The notes: generated by a model not told the origin, from the sequence alone. DNA of 64,000 nt from Patellaria atrata CBS 101060 (GCA_010093705.1 MU006091.1:1292702-1356701); one strand, 5' to 3'. Positions 1 through 11,730 are shown, counted from the first letter of the stretch. Numbers and translations: made by a program.

Positions 1-2040
1 ACTGGAGGGCATTTCAGCCTGGTAATAGCATTATTTCACATATGGGTGGCGTGGATGTGGTGCGCTATAATGGGTATGTGATGTGAAGGTAACCCTGAGC
101 GTTAATGATACTTGAGTATGGGAATTTGGGGAGAAGTGAGAAAATTGATGCGATAATCTACGAGTCTAGTTTTCTTTCAATTTACTAGCACTAGTAGTAC
201 TCAAATTCGAATCAGTACCAACAGCAGTGGACTATCCCAACCACTTGGATATTCACATAGAAGATAATCGATAGGAAATGAAAGGAAAACAGCCATGGAT
301 CCCGCTCATCCCATTCCCCTGAGGCAAGGAAATCTAAATCATCCAGGGTTGATATAATGCACTGGTACTCTATCAGCTTTTTCGGCGTCTCTCCCTTGAC
401 TAAGATCCTACTTCGTACTTCCGGTTGTAATTCAGACAAGTTGCCTATTCCACGGGTCGGTCGGTTTAATCGGAATGGCTGGGGACCCATGAAGATGGAG
501 TTTATAAAGGGTACGAAGAACGAGATGCCGGAATCCCTGGATGAAGTCAGTTTGGATAGAGTCCCGCCAACCTCTATTCTCTCAGGTCCAACACATGCCT
601 GAGTCCCGTCATTTTGTTAAAGAGGAATGCAAACCTTGTTATGAACAAGAAGCAGAAGGGTTAAGACAAGGGGTTGGATAAACGATTGGGTAGAAGAGTT
701 TTGGGGGGGTTGATATGATATGTATAGATCGATAGAGGTCGAGAAAAAGGATCGCATGGTTGGATAAAAGTGTGTACGAAGGGCGGCGGTTATGATGATA
801 TAATATTGATTATTTATCATGCGATGTAGATACGAAGTGATGTGAAAGATATGCAAAATAGAAGGTAAGTGATGTTAGATAGATATAATATGAACTAACT
901 TAACATAGAGGTGGATAGAGCAAGCGGTGGAAAGTGTCATGGGTCAACCTCAGATGAAAGCTGAAAGGTATATTGCTATATGTACATGAAGTTTAAACTT
1001 AAGGAAAGAAAGTGTTGAGACAGCCTATGCTGTTCTACTAAAGTACAGTATGACTAAGCCGCTGGATCATCCAAGGCACTGATACCTATCGGGTCTGACC
1101 CGTGAGAGAAAGAAACTACAACGTTCGATGGTCCCGAACTGTGGTAAGAATGCATATAAATTCTGATGATGGGAAAAGATATCTGATATGCAATGAGATA
1201 TAAGAGTGAAAACACGATATTAGGGATGCTCTCGAGATAAGACTAGAGGGGGGCAATGCAAAAGATACCAGGTGTTATAGATGACCGAAGATGGAAAAAA
1301 CAGAATAAGATGCTAAGAATTAGATGCTAAAAGCTGACCGAAGAGCGGAAACTTACGTGAAGAAGCTGAATTTATACCTAGAGCGTTGGTTGAATTTCCA
1401 CTGTGCCTTGACGAATTCTGGGCGCAAGATACAAAATTCCGATTTGAGAGGCGAACCATGGTACTCCTCAATGCTTAAAACCCAAAATGGCATTGTTCGA
1501 TTTCGTGCCCAAGAGCAAGAGCCGGCCGGGGTTCAGTAGCTGTCAAACGAATTATAGGTCGGTATTCGGAATAAATCCGACTTCGAATTTCTCAGATAAA
1601 AGGAAGATGGGGTATAGATTAGTACCCGGATCCTGGAAGTGGATAAATATACCTGATATTTGTTGCGAATCCGCGATAGTCCCTCCTCCTAGATCTTATC
1701 CTTCCCGAAGTAGTCTCTATAGAGTACCCATAACACGAGAGACTCTCACCTCCCCTACCTTTTCAACAAGCTAGGATTTGAACGAAGGACAAACATAGAT
1801 GGGCAAGAAAGGAGTTGGAGAAGCTTATAGTAACTTCAACTATTAGCGAAAGGATCTATGATAAGAATATGGACGGATATATTCCAAACATATACAGAAG
1901 TCATTCAGTCTGCGCACCCTACGCTGTCATGTATCATCAAATCGGATGAAGGACAACCAAGCAGTAAAAGAGAAATAAAAAATAAAAAATAAGGAATGTC
2001 AAAAATCAGAAAACCAAAACAGTCCCCACGCCCTCCGAAG
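1..2040. other. Gene-poor left edge
   Basis: No gene can be supported here. One minus-strand open frame (212-490) has a coding-looking first 70 codons on the complement but no recognisable domain, and its upstream frame closes soon after, so it may be the relic of an exon. The rest is AT-rich with scattered short frames. Confidence 0.4.
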
Positions 2041-2160
2041 AGGAACGTGGTAGTCTGCCGGACCCTCCAACCGGGGGCCGAGGATCGAACCTAGGACGTG
2101 CTGATGACTGGACCCGATCGGTGTGGTGGGAATTTCCCACCACTAGGCCATAAATCCTGG
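2040..2160 (-). repeat. tRNA-like sequence, possible SINE head
   Basis: On the minus strand there is an A-box-like TGGCCTAGTGG (complement of 2140-2150) and, 48 nt further on, a perfect B-box-like GGTTCGATCC (complement of 2082-2091), the spacing of an internal RNA polymerase III promoter. The acceptor arms do not pair and the T stem has a mismatch, so this is not a working tRNA. Downstream on the same strand lies a T-rich tail (complement of about 1975-1995). A tRNA-derived SINE or tRNA pseudogene fits best. The 21-nt near-palindrome right after the A box (about 2122-2142) is unusual for a tRNA. Confidence 0.4.
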
Positions 2161-2727
2161 GTTATAGAAAGTAGTCACGCGTTATTAATTTATAAGCTGT
2201 AGGGCGAAAGATCGCGTTGGGGACGTGGTTGAGTGTACCTTCGCAGAGGGTGTGGTGGAGTAGGAACTATAAATTCGCTAGCAGTCGATTTGTAGTGCTA
2301 GCAGCACCTGTACATGTCTTGCTTGTACCTTAAAGAGGAGAGTAATAGTTTTTACGTTTTTAATATCAATTCGCACTCATTAAGGGTTCAGTGGAATTTG
2401 TACTATTCATAGAGCAGTGTGGTGTTCCTGATGTTGACTCCGACCAATCTAATTAAAAACCTAACGCGATCCATCTGCTAATCTTGTGCATACCTCCATA
2501 TCAGGTACCTGAAATTGTGACTCTATACAATGATTTTTCTCCATGAAAGGGCTAAAAAAGCCTGTCACGTGATGAATTAAGCTACCTTATCTTATCTTGA
2601 TCAGATCTTTCCGTCTCAACTTCACCTCTTCTCGACACCATCTTCCTGAGCCAGCCTTCTATCATTGAATCTCGCTCTCCCCAATTCTCCCAATATAGAA
2701 TTAAAGGTCCTGGAGGATAAAAAGGGG

Positions 2728-3605
2728 ATGGACGTAGTAGGAGATGCTTCGGGCAATGACTCTATCACAACACCTACAACTACTCTTATTTCCTCAACCT
2801 TAAATGTCCTACTTCTCATTCTTTCCTCAGTTTCCTATTACATTCTCTACGTGCCTCTTCGCTTCATTGCTTTGATTCTTTATGCAGTGCTTAGTAGCAT
2901 TCTCAAAGGCGTCTGGAGCATAGTTTATTTTATCCTATTACCCGGGATCGTTATTGTGGAATGGCTGGGACGGATGGCGGGTTGGGTGGGCGCATTTGTG
3001 GCAAGGTTTGAGGTATGTAGTTCCCTCTTACTCTGATGTTCTTGTTGTATCATGTCCCGTTTCCGTGAATCCCCTGGTTGTCGTATTGCTTCCGTGATAG
3101 GGAGACAGGGAGATTGGGGAGTTGCAAGGTCATTTCTTGAGTATGCATAAACGAAGGAAATGTGTAAAGACTGTTTGAGATTCTATTTAGGCTTCAATAC
3201 TATACTAGACTTCAGTCGCGTATTCATTCAAAACACAATACGTTTTGCTAATCGCAAAGGAGGAATCATCTGGACTTATTTCTTTCTCAATAGACCCTCT
3301 ATATCTATCTCGGCATTGCATCCCTCATCGGCGCAGCTTTTGGCCTCTTACTATATTATCTTTCTACGCTCCTCACCTCTACGCTCAACCTCGAAGGCTC
3401 CTCCTCATTAACAGGGTATGAAAATGGGCGCACCATCAAGGCTTATAGGGAGCAACGGCGCCGCAAGAAATTGCAAGAGAGCGGATTAGACAGACTAAAG
3501 TTACACGCGATTAGAACCGGGCGAGTAGATCCGGAATATCTGGAAACTCGGGAAAGAGGTCAAATGGAGGAGACGATCATGGAGGAGGAGGATTCAGAGT
3601 TCTGA
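2728..3605 (+). CDS. Small multi-pass membrane protein, function unknown
   Basis: Two exons, 2728-3012 and 3294-3605, give about 198 aa; both junctions are phase 0. The ATG at 2728 is the first in frame. The protein has a short polar N-terminus, then hydrophobic stretches at about residues 24-50, 52-80 and 96-118 (three or four membrane segments), and ends in a charged arginine- and glutamate-rich cytosolic-looking tail. The intron of 281 nt is long for this genome and could hide a tiny extra exon near 3101-3128, although direct joining keeps a smooth hydrophobic segment across the junction. I recall similar uncharacterised proteins in filamentous fungi but cannot assign a function. Confidence 0.7.
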
Positions 3606-5818
3606 GTCTTTCGAGATAAGAAGCCATGCGCTGGTTCAGGTTTGACCGAAGTACTCAATTATTAGCTGCGAAAGGGGGAGGAATAAGGAGTAGGTATTTG
3701 TATTCGGATCATAGCGATGGATCTTCAAAATGGCAAAGTTAGCGCAGATCCTACATCATGATACAACTTTAATGGTATGGAGGATAAGTTCTAGATCTAT
3801 GATAAACATTGCTGAAATTCTGGTAGTGAACATCGATCTGCCCCGGTTGCCCTCGCATCACGGGATAATATATTTCGTTCCACTCTCGCAATGCCCTAAC
3901 TATGGGTAGTAAAAGATATGGACCAGGATCCGATGAAGTTGAATGGAGGTCCACGAAGAACTTGTACGTCGATGTGAGACTTTCTTCGTGTCTACTGATA
4001 TTGTAGGCCAGGATGCTAATCGGCCCTGCAGAGGATAATTGGCTTAACGGAGAAGTTGAAGCTCACCTAGAGCAGAAGGCGAACAGACAAAATAGACTGC
4101 ATAGTTCAGGAATGAATGACCTCCAGTCTAAATAGCAGGTCTTCTCTTCCGAATTGTAGCCGTGGCGGAAGGAGCGCCCCCTCCCTTCCACTTCCACCTC
4201 CGCCTCCTGATCCCGCTCCTCCCTTTCCTCCCGCACGCACTGCCGCCGTCCCTTCCTTTCCCGCAAACGAGACAAACAACAATCTAACCCAATTGGGCTG
4301 CCTACATAACCTTATCATCGAACGCAGCAGGACATTTGAAGCCATAGATAGGAATTGATGATTTTTCCTGTATAGACGTGTATAGGCTCAACCATCACAT
4401 CTATCGATAGTTTAATTTATATCGGCTGGGTCTGGAGAGATACTAGATTCAGTCTCTGGCAAATTTCTATGCATAGATTTTGGGGTTGCCCAATATTGCG
4501 GATTATTCCTTTTATGAGGCAAAGGTTGGATGGTGTGGAGGTTGGGTTGCTCATGCACCCTATGCTACGAACAACTATGCAACGAAACGAACAAGCACAA
4601 TCCAAACAGCTAAGGGAACCCAAACTTCAGTTTACATTCATTCCTCTGGGATTTAGAGACCGATTAATCCGATTTTGAATATAAGATTATTTCCATCTTC
4701 CCAGTACCAGCCCTTTACTGAGATTATCAAAGCGTCGCTTGGCCAGAAAGGACACTTCTATGCGCTCTAGACATATACGTATTCCTGAGCGGGACTCATA
4801 GATTCAATGGTTTGCATTGGATTCGATAGCATGGTTTGAGTTTTTGTGGATAATTGGACATATATCTGTCTGGTCTGCTCATCTCTAAGTAGGTACCCAC
4901 TTCAGATCTCTCATACACCTTATATTCAAGACGTGTAAATGACTGGAAAGTGTCAGCCGCTTTGAGAAAGCTCAACGACCATTGGTGTCTGTCACCCTTC
5001 GTGACAGCATGTTCGCTCGGTTTATCATAGAGTTTATTGTCAAATCTTTTCTGCAGTGAGTGAGTGCGAGTTCATCCGTCTAAAAGTCCATACCCACACT
5101 TCTGCATCTCTAGCTTCGTGACTATTTGTTCAAATTATCAAAATCTTTCATAGAATCTGTCATAAATAAACCCGTCAATGCGATTATGTCCAGAGCCTCT
5201 ATTTTCTTGTCTACTACTGTCGTTAACTTTTAACCACCAAGCGAAGAAAGAAAAAATCACACAAGGTGCAGCCTTCAGTGAAGGTCCAGGAGATCTAGTG
5301 GAACAGTTTTGACTATAGTGAAACTTCAGAATATGATGGTAGTGTGCTTCATTTCCTTGAACTTAAGTGAGAGAACCCTAAGCAGTCTCAAGGGGGTTGA
5401 GAAGCTTCCTCGAGAAGTAAGAGATGAATTGAAGCACCGCGTACAACCACTTATCCATCACACACCATAACGTTATAAGACCTGTCATGCACTCATAATC
5501 AAAGGCATTAGTTCATCTTACTAAGCCCCCAGTCCATTTCCTTCACCTAAGGTATTCACATGCATTTGCCGCACTTGTCAGTACCCGACAAACGCACATC
5601 ATCTTGCCTTCATTTCTCTAAATCTACAATAGCTACAGTCACCTGGTCTTAGAACTAGCGTCATTACCCGCAAAACACGTCCACATAAACAAACTTCTTC
5701 CAACCCACAACAACAAAACATCTTACACATCTCGACCGGTAAACAACAATCATCACATCTTCGCATGTTAGTTCCAGAATACCTTCTCCCGTCAATTACT
5801 AATTCCAAGTAGAGCACA
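3606..5818. other. Intergenic, no gene seen
   Basis: About 2.2 kb with only short overlapping frames on both strands. A pyrimidine-rich, GC-rich patch at about 4150-4260 creates spurious frames. The last few hundred bases (5400-5818) are presumably the promoter and 5' leader of the ORF starting at 5819. Confidence 0.5.
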
Positions 5819-6337
5819 ATGAATAAATTTCACCGCAATGTCGTTGCGGTCGAAGAGTACCAAGAAACCATTTTGATCTACCGCTCGACGTCCAGATTCA
5901 TCTGGCGCATCCTCTACGCGTACCTCCTCACCGCACACTACCCGAACGAAAACAACGAAAACAGATCTACCCTCCTGGGGATCGGGGAAGCACCCCAACC
6001 AGAAACCATCATTGACGTCGTCTTCATACCACACGCGTTTCTTAACGGCGACCCGATCGCCGGATGTTCCTGGGAGCATGGGCGGATGTTCATGCGATAC
6101 ACGAAGTCGCTCCGTGAATTCGAGTGCACAATCTTTCACCAGGAAAGGATGGAGAATGGTAGTTTAAGCAAGGAGGCGGAACCAACCCGATACCTGCCAG
6201 TTCACTCTCACGAGTATCTGGCCGAGCCTCTTGCGTTTACGAAGCCGCGAACTGGATCACACGAAGGATCCCAGATGAGAGAGTGGGTGGAGAGGTCGCA
6301 CCTCCCCCCAAACCCAAACCCAAACCCAAAGCTCTGA
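5819..6337 (+). CDS. Orphan two-domain gene, upstream ORF (domain copy 1)
   Basis: 172 codons from an ATG at 5819, with strong G/C preference at third positions, so it is very likely coding. I do not recognise the family. Residues about 9-110 hold a domain that recurs in the next ORF: an EYxETI-x2-YR segment followed by a VxFIPH segment and a glycine-rich turn. The frame ends shortly after a CCCAAA repeat at 6307-6330, where the overlapping -1 frame continues the protein. Three tandem copies of heptamer CCCAAAC (6307, 6313, 6319), all phased as C CCA AAC, and a fourth CCCAAAG at 6325 lie in the overlap. A single frameshifted product would be about 428 aa. Alternatives are a real indel, an assembly error in the repeat, or a weak intron (6287-6354) that would also restore the frame. 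Confidence 0.65.
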   Translation: MNKFHRNVVAVEEYQETILIYRSTSRFIWRILYAYLLTAHYPNENNENRSTLLGIGEAPQPETIIDVVFIPHAFLNGDPIAGCSWEHGRMFMRYTKSLREFECTIFHQERMENGSLSKEAEPTRYLPVHSHEYLAEPLAFTKPRTGSHEGSQMREWVERSHLPPNPNPNPKL

Positions 6338-7104
6338 AAAAAGGTCACAAAAAGGTAGTTAAGCCGATCGACGTCTCCGTACCTGAAAATAGGAGTAACG
6401 TGGTCGTAAGTAGTGAACTAGATTTCCCCGCGTGCCCCCGTTCCCCCCCGTCCCCTCTCGTCGTCGGAAACGCCGATGACCGTCCCGCCCTAAAACCGTC
6501 TGCCGAATACGTCGAGACGATACGGGTCTACCGTATGACGAACTTCAAGCTGGCCCAAAAGATCCGCGAAGCGTACCGAAGTCGCCGCGGCGCCGCCCTC
6601 CCTCCCCCCTCCGCACTATTCGGCCATCTGGGCCCCCCACCAGCCCTGCAGAACGTCCCCGCGCCCCTGATCCGGCGCCAGAGGAAGATCTTGGCCCGCG
6701 TCTCGGAGCTCCGCGCGCGCCGCCTCGGATCGGACACCCCGGCCGCCCTCGCCGTACCGGCGGCGCCTTCTCGCATCCGTGCGATGAAGCAGCGCCTGCA
6801 TCCCTCACTCCGACCCGCCATACGCGTCTTCAGAGCGTCCCTGGCCCATTCCGTCTTCTTCTTCTTCGTGCCGCACGTGTACAGCGACGGGACCTCTGTG
6901 ATCGGGTATTCGTACCCATCGTCTCCCGAGGACGTCGTCTGGACCACGTGCGGTGCGGACGGTCTAGCCTTCTTCATGAAGGGGGAAGGGGTGAGGGCAA
7001 TGTACCGGTACGTACGGGAGGAAATGGTGGCCTGCAGAGCCTCCACTACCGGGTGTGCGGCTCGGTCCCGCGTTCCCTCGCCAGCGGCCAAGATGCGGAA
7101 ATAG
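6280..7104 (+). CDS. Orphan two-domain gene, downstream ORF (domain copy 2)
   Basis: Open from 6280 to 7104 in the -1 frame relative to the preceding ORF and strongly GC3-biased. It has no ATG until about 6535, inside the conserved domain, so it probably depends on the upstream ORF for initiation. It starts as a proline-lysine repeat linker, then a spacer, then EYVETIRVYR (about 6508-6537), an arginine- and alanine-rich insert, and a FFFVPHVYSDG segment (about 6860-6894) matching VVFIPHAFLNG of copy 1. The two ORFs therefore look like a degenerate tandem domain duplication. No catalytic motif is recognisable. The antisense frame at 6528-7091 is a shadow of the GC3 bias. Confidence 0.6.
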   Translation, partial: RVGGEVAPPPKPKPKPKALKKGHKKVVKPIDVSVPENRSNVVVSSELDFPACPRSPPSPLVVGNADDRPALKPSAEYVETIRVYRMTNFKLAQKIREAYRSRRGAALPPPSALFGHLGPPPALQNVPAPLIRRQRKILARVSELRARRLGSDTPAALAVPAAPSRIRAMKQRLHPSLRPAIRVFRASLAHSVFFFFVPHVYSDGTSVIGYSYPSSPEDVVWTTCGADGLAFFMKGEGVRAMYRYVREEMVACRASTTGCAARSRVPSPAAKMRK

Positions 7105-7532
7105 GGGGTACGGATGGTTTACAAGAAGGGCGGGACAAGCGGGACGTGGGGATGGAAGATGAGTGGGACGAGGAGACGGAAATGTTGTACGGTGAGTGAG
7201 GTAATATTGTATTGTACCCCTTTTCGGTATACACATATAGCTAACTGATTAGGGTTCATTGGGACGGTCTGGTATGGATGTTCTAATATCCGAAGATTGT
7301 GTTGGAGTACAGTTGGTAAGGCGGAGGGTTCAGGAAGATTCATGGCTTCTTGATGATCAGATTGGGCTTGTACTGTACGATAGTTTAACATAAGCATAGA
7401 AGCAGAAGATGATACTCTAACGGGAGGAAAACATTTTTACTGGGCGGAGGGATTCACTTGGGACACGAAACGATAAGAGTTATCATTTTCTCGTCTCGCA
7501 CCTATGTACAAATATGATGACGTATCAGACCC
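7105..7532. other. Convergent intergenic region
   Basis: 3' flanks of the plus-strand orphan gene and the minus-strand acyl-CoA dehydrogenase; nothing else seen. Confidence 0.5.
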
Positions 7533-9051
7533 CTACAACTTTCCCTTACTTATCTCCCTATCTAATTGCAGTGGATCCCTCAGTGTGATCCCATACTGCC
7601 TCGCTAACTCCTCACTTCTTGCCTTCTGGGCCCTAATCTTCTCCAGCACCGCCTTCCCCCTCTTATTCTCATTCTTCCCCAACTGCAGAATATGTACTTC
7701 ATCCGGCCCATCTACAATGCGCATGGTGCGTCCATTCGCCCACATGGCCGCTAACGGGGTTTCCTGACTGACACCCTCACCTCCATATGCTTGAACCGCC
7801 CGATCAATGACAGTGAGTAAAGTTTGAGGGATTAGAACTTTGGCCTCCGCAATTTCTTTGAGCGCGCCTTTGGCGTTAGACTCGTCGATCTTGATTGCTG
7901 CTTCTAATACGAGGAGGCGGGCGGCGTCAATCTCGACCCGGGAGCGTGCGACACGCTCCAGCATTATACCATGTTCGGAAAGAAATTTACCAAAGGGCTT
8001 TTTGTGCGGTTCGTTGAGGCGCTTGATGAACCATTCGAGCGCTTTTTCAGCCTGGGATAAGGTTAGTATTGGGTAGGCATGGGGGACTCAAGGCAGGTAA
8101 GGAAGTATAGAGGTAAAATGAAAAGAAGAAAGGATGTACATACGGCGCCAATAGACCTCATAGCATGATGAATCCGCCCCGGCCCCAGTCTCCCCTGAAT
8201 GATCTCGAACCCCTTGCCAGGTCCAAGGACCATACAAGACTCTGGCACACGTACGCTCTTAAAGGAGATATGACCGTGGCCGTGAGGAGCATCGTCGAAA
8301 CCGTATACAGACAGCATGCGGTGCACAGTGATACCAGGGGTATCAGCTGGGACAAGGATAACGGACTGTTGCCTGTATGGGTCGGGATTCCGAGGGTCAG
8401 ATTTACCCATCACTATATAGATCTTGCATCTGGGGTCACCGGCGCCGCTGGACCACCATTTCTGCCCGTTAAGAACCCACTCGTTTCCTTCCTTCTTCAT
8501 GGTCAATTCGATGTTCTTAGCGTCGCTTGATGCTACTTGTGGTTCCGTCATTAAGAATGCAGATCTAATCTTTCCCTCTAGCAGAGGTTCCAGCCACTGC
8601 TTCTTCTGTTGTTCGTTGCCATATTTCGCCAATACCTCCATGTTTCCCGTATCTGGAGCCGCGCAGTTGGTAGCCTCACTCGCTGTCCTACTCTTCCCCA
8701 AATACTCCGCCATAAGCCCATACTCCAAATTGCTAAACCCCGCTCCCTCTTTAAAGTGATTCTTCGGTAGGAACATATTCCAAAGACCCAACTTCCTAGC
8801 TTCTTTCTTCAAATCCTCTAGAATATGGGGGTGTGCGGAGAAGCGCTCCTTGGTAGTTTCTCCAATTTGTGAGAGGTAGACGGAATCGGCGGGGATACAT
8901 TGTTCCTCGACGAACTTCTCCACCTGAGAGGGATGTTAGTATGGAGGAGCTTGTAGTAGCAGAGCGAGCTCACAATATCCAAGGTCTTCTTAGCTCTCTC
9001 CGAGACGTGCGGACGCGCGATGGCGGGGATGCGTTGGCTTGCTGTGGCCAT
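7533..9051 (-). CDS. Acyl-CoA dehydrogenase family protein (ACAD10/11-like)
   Basis: Three exons on the minus strand (9051-8974, 8923-8144, 8051-7533) give 458 aa. The introns (50 and 92 nt) have GTGAGC and GTATGT donors; the second has a TACTAAC branch site. The chain carries the FAD-dependent acyl-CoA dehydrogenase pattern: an N-terminal helical domain, the middle beta domain with FLMTEPQVASSDA (flavin/substrate region) and NGQKWWSSGAG, then the C-terminal helical domain with an arginine-led flavin-binding helix and QAYGGEGVSQETPLA. Family members oxidise acyl-CoA to trans-2-enoyl-CoA in mitochondria or peroxisomes. The sequence flavour is closest to the ACAD10/11-like fungal group; the chain-length specificity cannot be read. 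No clear C-terminal peroxisome signal is seen (it ends KGKL). Confidence 0.9.
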
Positions 9052-9469
9052 TATGAGAGTTCTTATGGGGTATTAAGCTTAAGAGGGGAGGTCTTTAAGG
9101 GGAAAATACAGAGTTCAAAAGAAAATCTCCAAAGATTGAAAAATAGTAGCTATAAGGCGTTATTGCTGACATATGGTGTCTACGGCATCCCCGAGCTTGG
9201 ATTTGGTTACGCGGGGAAGTTACCGAGGCTTCTCTACGAACAACTTCCAGATCGGAATGGACGAATCACAGCTCATATGATCATCAGGAGAGATAAAAGT
9301 GAGATATTGAATGATTCAGTCCATGGCTGATTCATATTCATATTCAGTAGCTAAGAGAAGCTATTTTACACGTTGTAGCCGCATATCCCAACTCATCATC
9401 ACCTCTATGCCTTTCCAGTACCTTTATCAGAATATCATAAACGCATAATGTTAGAGGAAATGAAACAAA
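9052..9469. other. Intergenic
   Basis: Upstream region of the acyl-CoA dehydrogenase and 3' flank of LSG1. No supported gene. Confidence 0.5.
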
Positions 9470-11501
9470 TCATTCATACTCCGTCCTGGTCTTTCCCCGC
9501 TTCTTGCTCCCCTTGAAGTGCTTCTTGCTACTCGTCTTTAAATCCGCAGGGTTAATATCGTTTTCGAGCGCCACCACAGTCTTCAACTTTCGCCCTGATA
9601 ACTGCTTTCCTGTAGAACTACCCACATGCTGATATGGTGTAGTCAGATGTCCGCTATTGCCTTGACCGGAAGCAAAGAATCTCTTGTCTAGCCTGTTAGT
9701 CTTCTCGCCCTGAACTGGGAACGACACGATATCCGTCTCAGTCATCAATGACGGCGCTTCGGAGCCGGTCACCGACTCTTCATAATTCGTGGAAAGAGCT
9801 GCTCTCCGCTTCTGCGGTAAGTGTGCCTCGTCGTAAAGCTCGCGGTTGAAGTATTTAGGGTCTACCGGCGGATCTACCGGCGGGGGATGGCAATATAGCA
9901 GCTTCCCTTTCACAAAGTCCTTAAGAACAAATCGTGCTGCTCTTGATTCATCAGGTTGCCCTAGTCCTTGCGTTGAAAAGCCGCGTGCTTTGGCATACGC
10001 CCTTAAAAGCTCTTCCGCGGTTGGTATGCCGGTACCACCTTCTTCTAGAGGCCGAATATGAATCTTCATGCCGTATATCGCTTCCAAGAATGTTTGCGGA
10101 ATCCGTTGTGCCACAAGTGCCGCAGGGCCGGTGAATTCGCGCAGTTGGTCGATTGGAAGGACACCACTACAGACAAGCTCAGCTTTGGTTGTTGCGAAGT
10201 TGGGGAAGACAAGACCTGGACAGTCACAGAGAATGACCTGATCGCTGAGGTGAATAGTTTGGAAGTGTTTTGTTTTCCCTGGTGTCGCCGAGACTGACAC
10301 CTTCTTTGCACCGATGAGAGCGTTGATAGTAGATGACTTTCCGACATTAGGATATCCTACGAGACCGATTTGAGTCTTTCGCGGAGGTAGATCAGGTCCT
10401 GTATCTACTACTTCTGGGGCGTGTTCTAGGAATAGTGCTTCCAACTCGTTCGTAGTCAATATTCTTGTTCGCTCCTCGTTGGATAATGGAGCTCCACCAT
10501 CTCTACCCTCAAGATCAAGCTCCTCTTCGCTAGCCCACTCCTCATCTTCATCTTTTTGATCTTGGAGATCTATCTTCTTCGCCTCTTGCGCTAGGTAGTC
10601 CCCATCTGCGGCTATTTCTTCCTCTATATCGTCATCCATATAGTCCTCTTCATCAGTCAACCCCCTAGCCTCGTTCATCTCTTTGGCCAGCTCAGCAGAG
10701 AAAAATTTGAAGCTGATACCTGCATTGACAAAGTAATCTGCCCATGCTTGTCTCTGCTCCAAAGTCATCATATCCGCCTTGTTGACTAGGAGTAAGTTGT
10801 TCTTTCTCGGATCTACTTCCTTGACATAGCGTTCTAAATCCTCCGATCGGAAGAGTAGGGGATTCCTTGCATCCACAATCTGTACGACAAGGTCTGACCG
10901 TTCTATCACTCGCCACAGTTGTCTCCAGACCTCCAGATTCCGCTCAAAAGGTGTCATAAGCAGATCATTCGTTTCTTGTAACTCTGCTAACCCTCTTCTC
11001 CAATCTAGCAATGACTGCCTCTCCCTTTCATCTAACTCCCGTGGTGTGGTATTCTCGTCCCATTTGGGTCTCCGCGGCACCGTCAACCGTTGCTTGTTCT
11101 CCTTTTGCTTCTTAATCGCAGCCCTCTCCTCAGCGGCAGAAAGAAGATACGGGTTCTTCTGATCTCTGTGTATGATTTTAACACTATTGATTTTCTCTGC
11201 CGTGAAATCCGTGCCTGCTAATTCCGCCGTGCTCAGAAACTCATCAAGTGCGGCTTGTTCGGTGACACTGCGCATTTTGACCCATGATGCTTCTTTCTTG
11301 TTATTTGTAACATACTATAGCATATTTTAGTATCATATATCAATAGAACCGCACGCAACCTACTCGTTCGCCATCTTCACCGGTCCTCACGATCCCTTGC
11401 TGATTGCCTCTCCGCATATCAGCACCCTTTCCCTTCCCGAACCGGTCGTTCATCAGGCTGTTTCCTAGCCCTACGGCATTCTTAGACTTTGCGAGCACCA
11501 T
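9470..11501 (-). CDS. LSG1: Large-subunit GTPase 1 (60S export factor)
   Basis: Two exons (11501-11364 and 11314-9470) separated by a 49-nt intron give about 660 aa; the first exon supplies 46 residues including a basic N-terminus. It is a circularly permuted GTPase: the G4 motif NKAD lies at about residue 223, before the P-loop GYPNVGKSS at about 364 and the G3 motif DCPGLV at about 407. Between them is an acidic linker of about 100 residues. The C-terminus is lysine-rich. Lsg1 acts in the cytoplasm to release Nmd3 from pre-60S subunits. It is divergent from LTV1, with 229 bp between the two ATGs. Confidence 0.96.
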
Positions 11502-11730
11502 GTTAATGTTATTTCTTCAAAATTGAACTTATGATGTTGTTGTATGAAGTTCCGCACGATTTCATGCGGAGTTGAAGTTCGGCTTTGAACGTCATTCAAA
11601 AGTTCATCCCAATTCAAAAATATAATTTTGAACGTCTCACTGGTTTTGTCAGCAACAAATTCTCCAGACTTCTACTCCGAATTTTAATTTGATTTATACT
11701 CTCGAGTAGAGGGTAACGGAACCTAGTATC
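11502..11730. promoter_or_regulatory. Shared LSG1/LTV1 divergent promoter
   Basis: Only 229 bp separate the ATG of LSG1 (minus) from that of LTV1 (plus). The interval is AT-rich and holds two copies of TTTGAACGTC (about 11583 and 11631), an AAAAATATAATTTT near-palindrome between them, and an imperfect palindrome around 11550-11575. No characterised factor site is claimed; the close divergent arrangement suggests co-regulation. Confidence 0.5.

Noticed and set aside
1740-1790. B-box-like GTTCAAATCC on the minus strand
   Set aside because: No matching A box or cloverleaf nearby.
3101-3128. Micro-exon inside the intron of the small membrane gene
   Set aside because: Has splice-like borders but breaks the reading frame; direct joining is smooth.
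6528-7091. Long antisense frame opposite the orphan gene
   Set aside because: Explained by GC3 bias of the plus-strand ORF; arginine-rich nonsense product with no domain.
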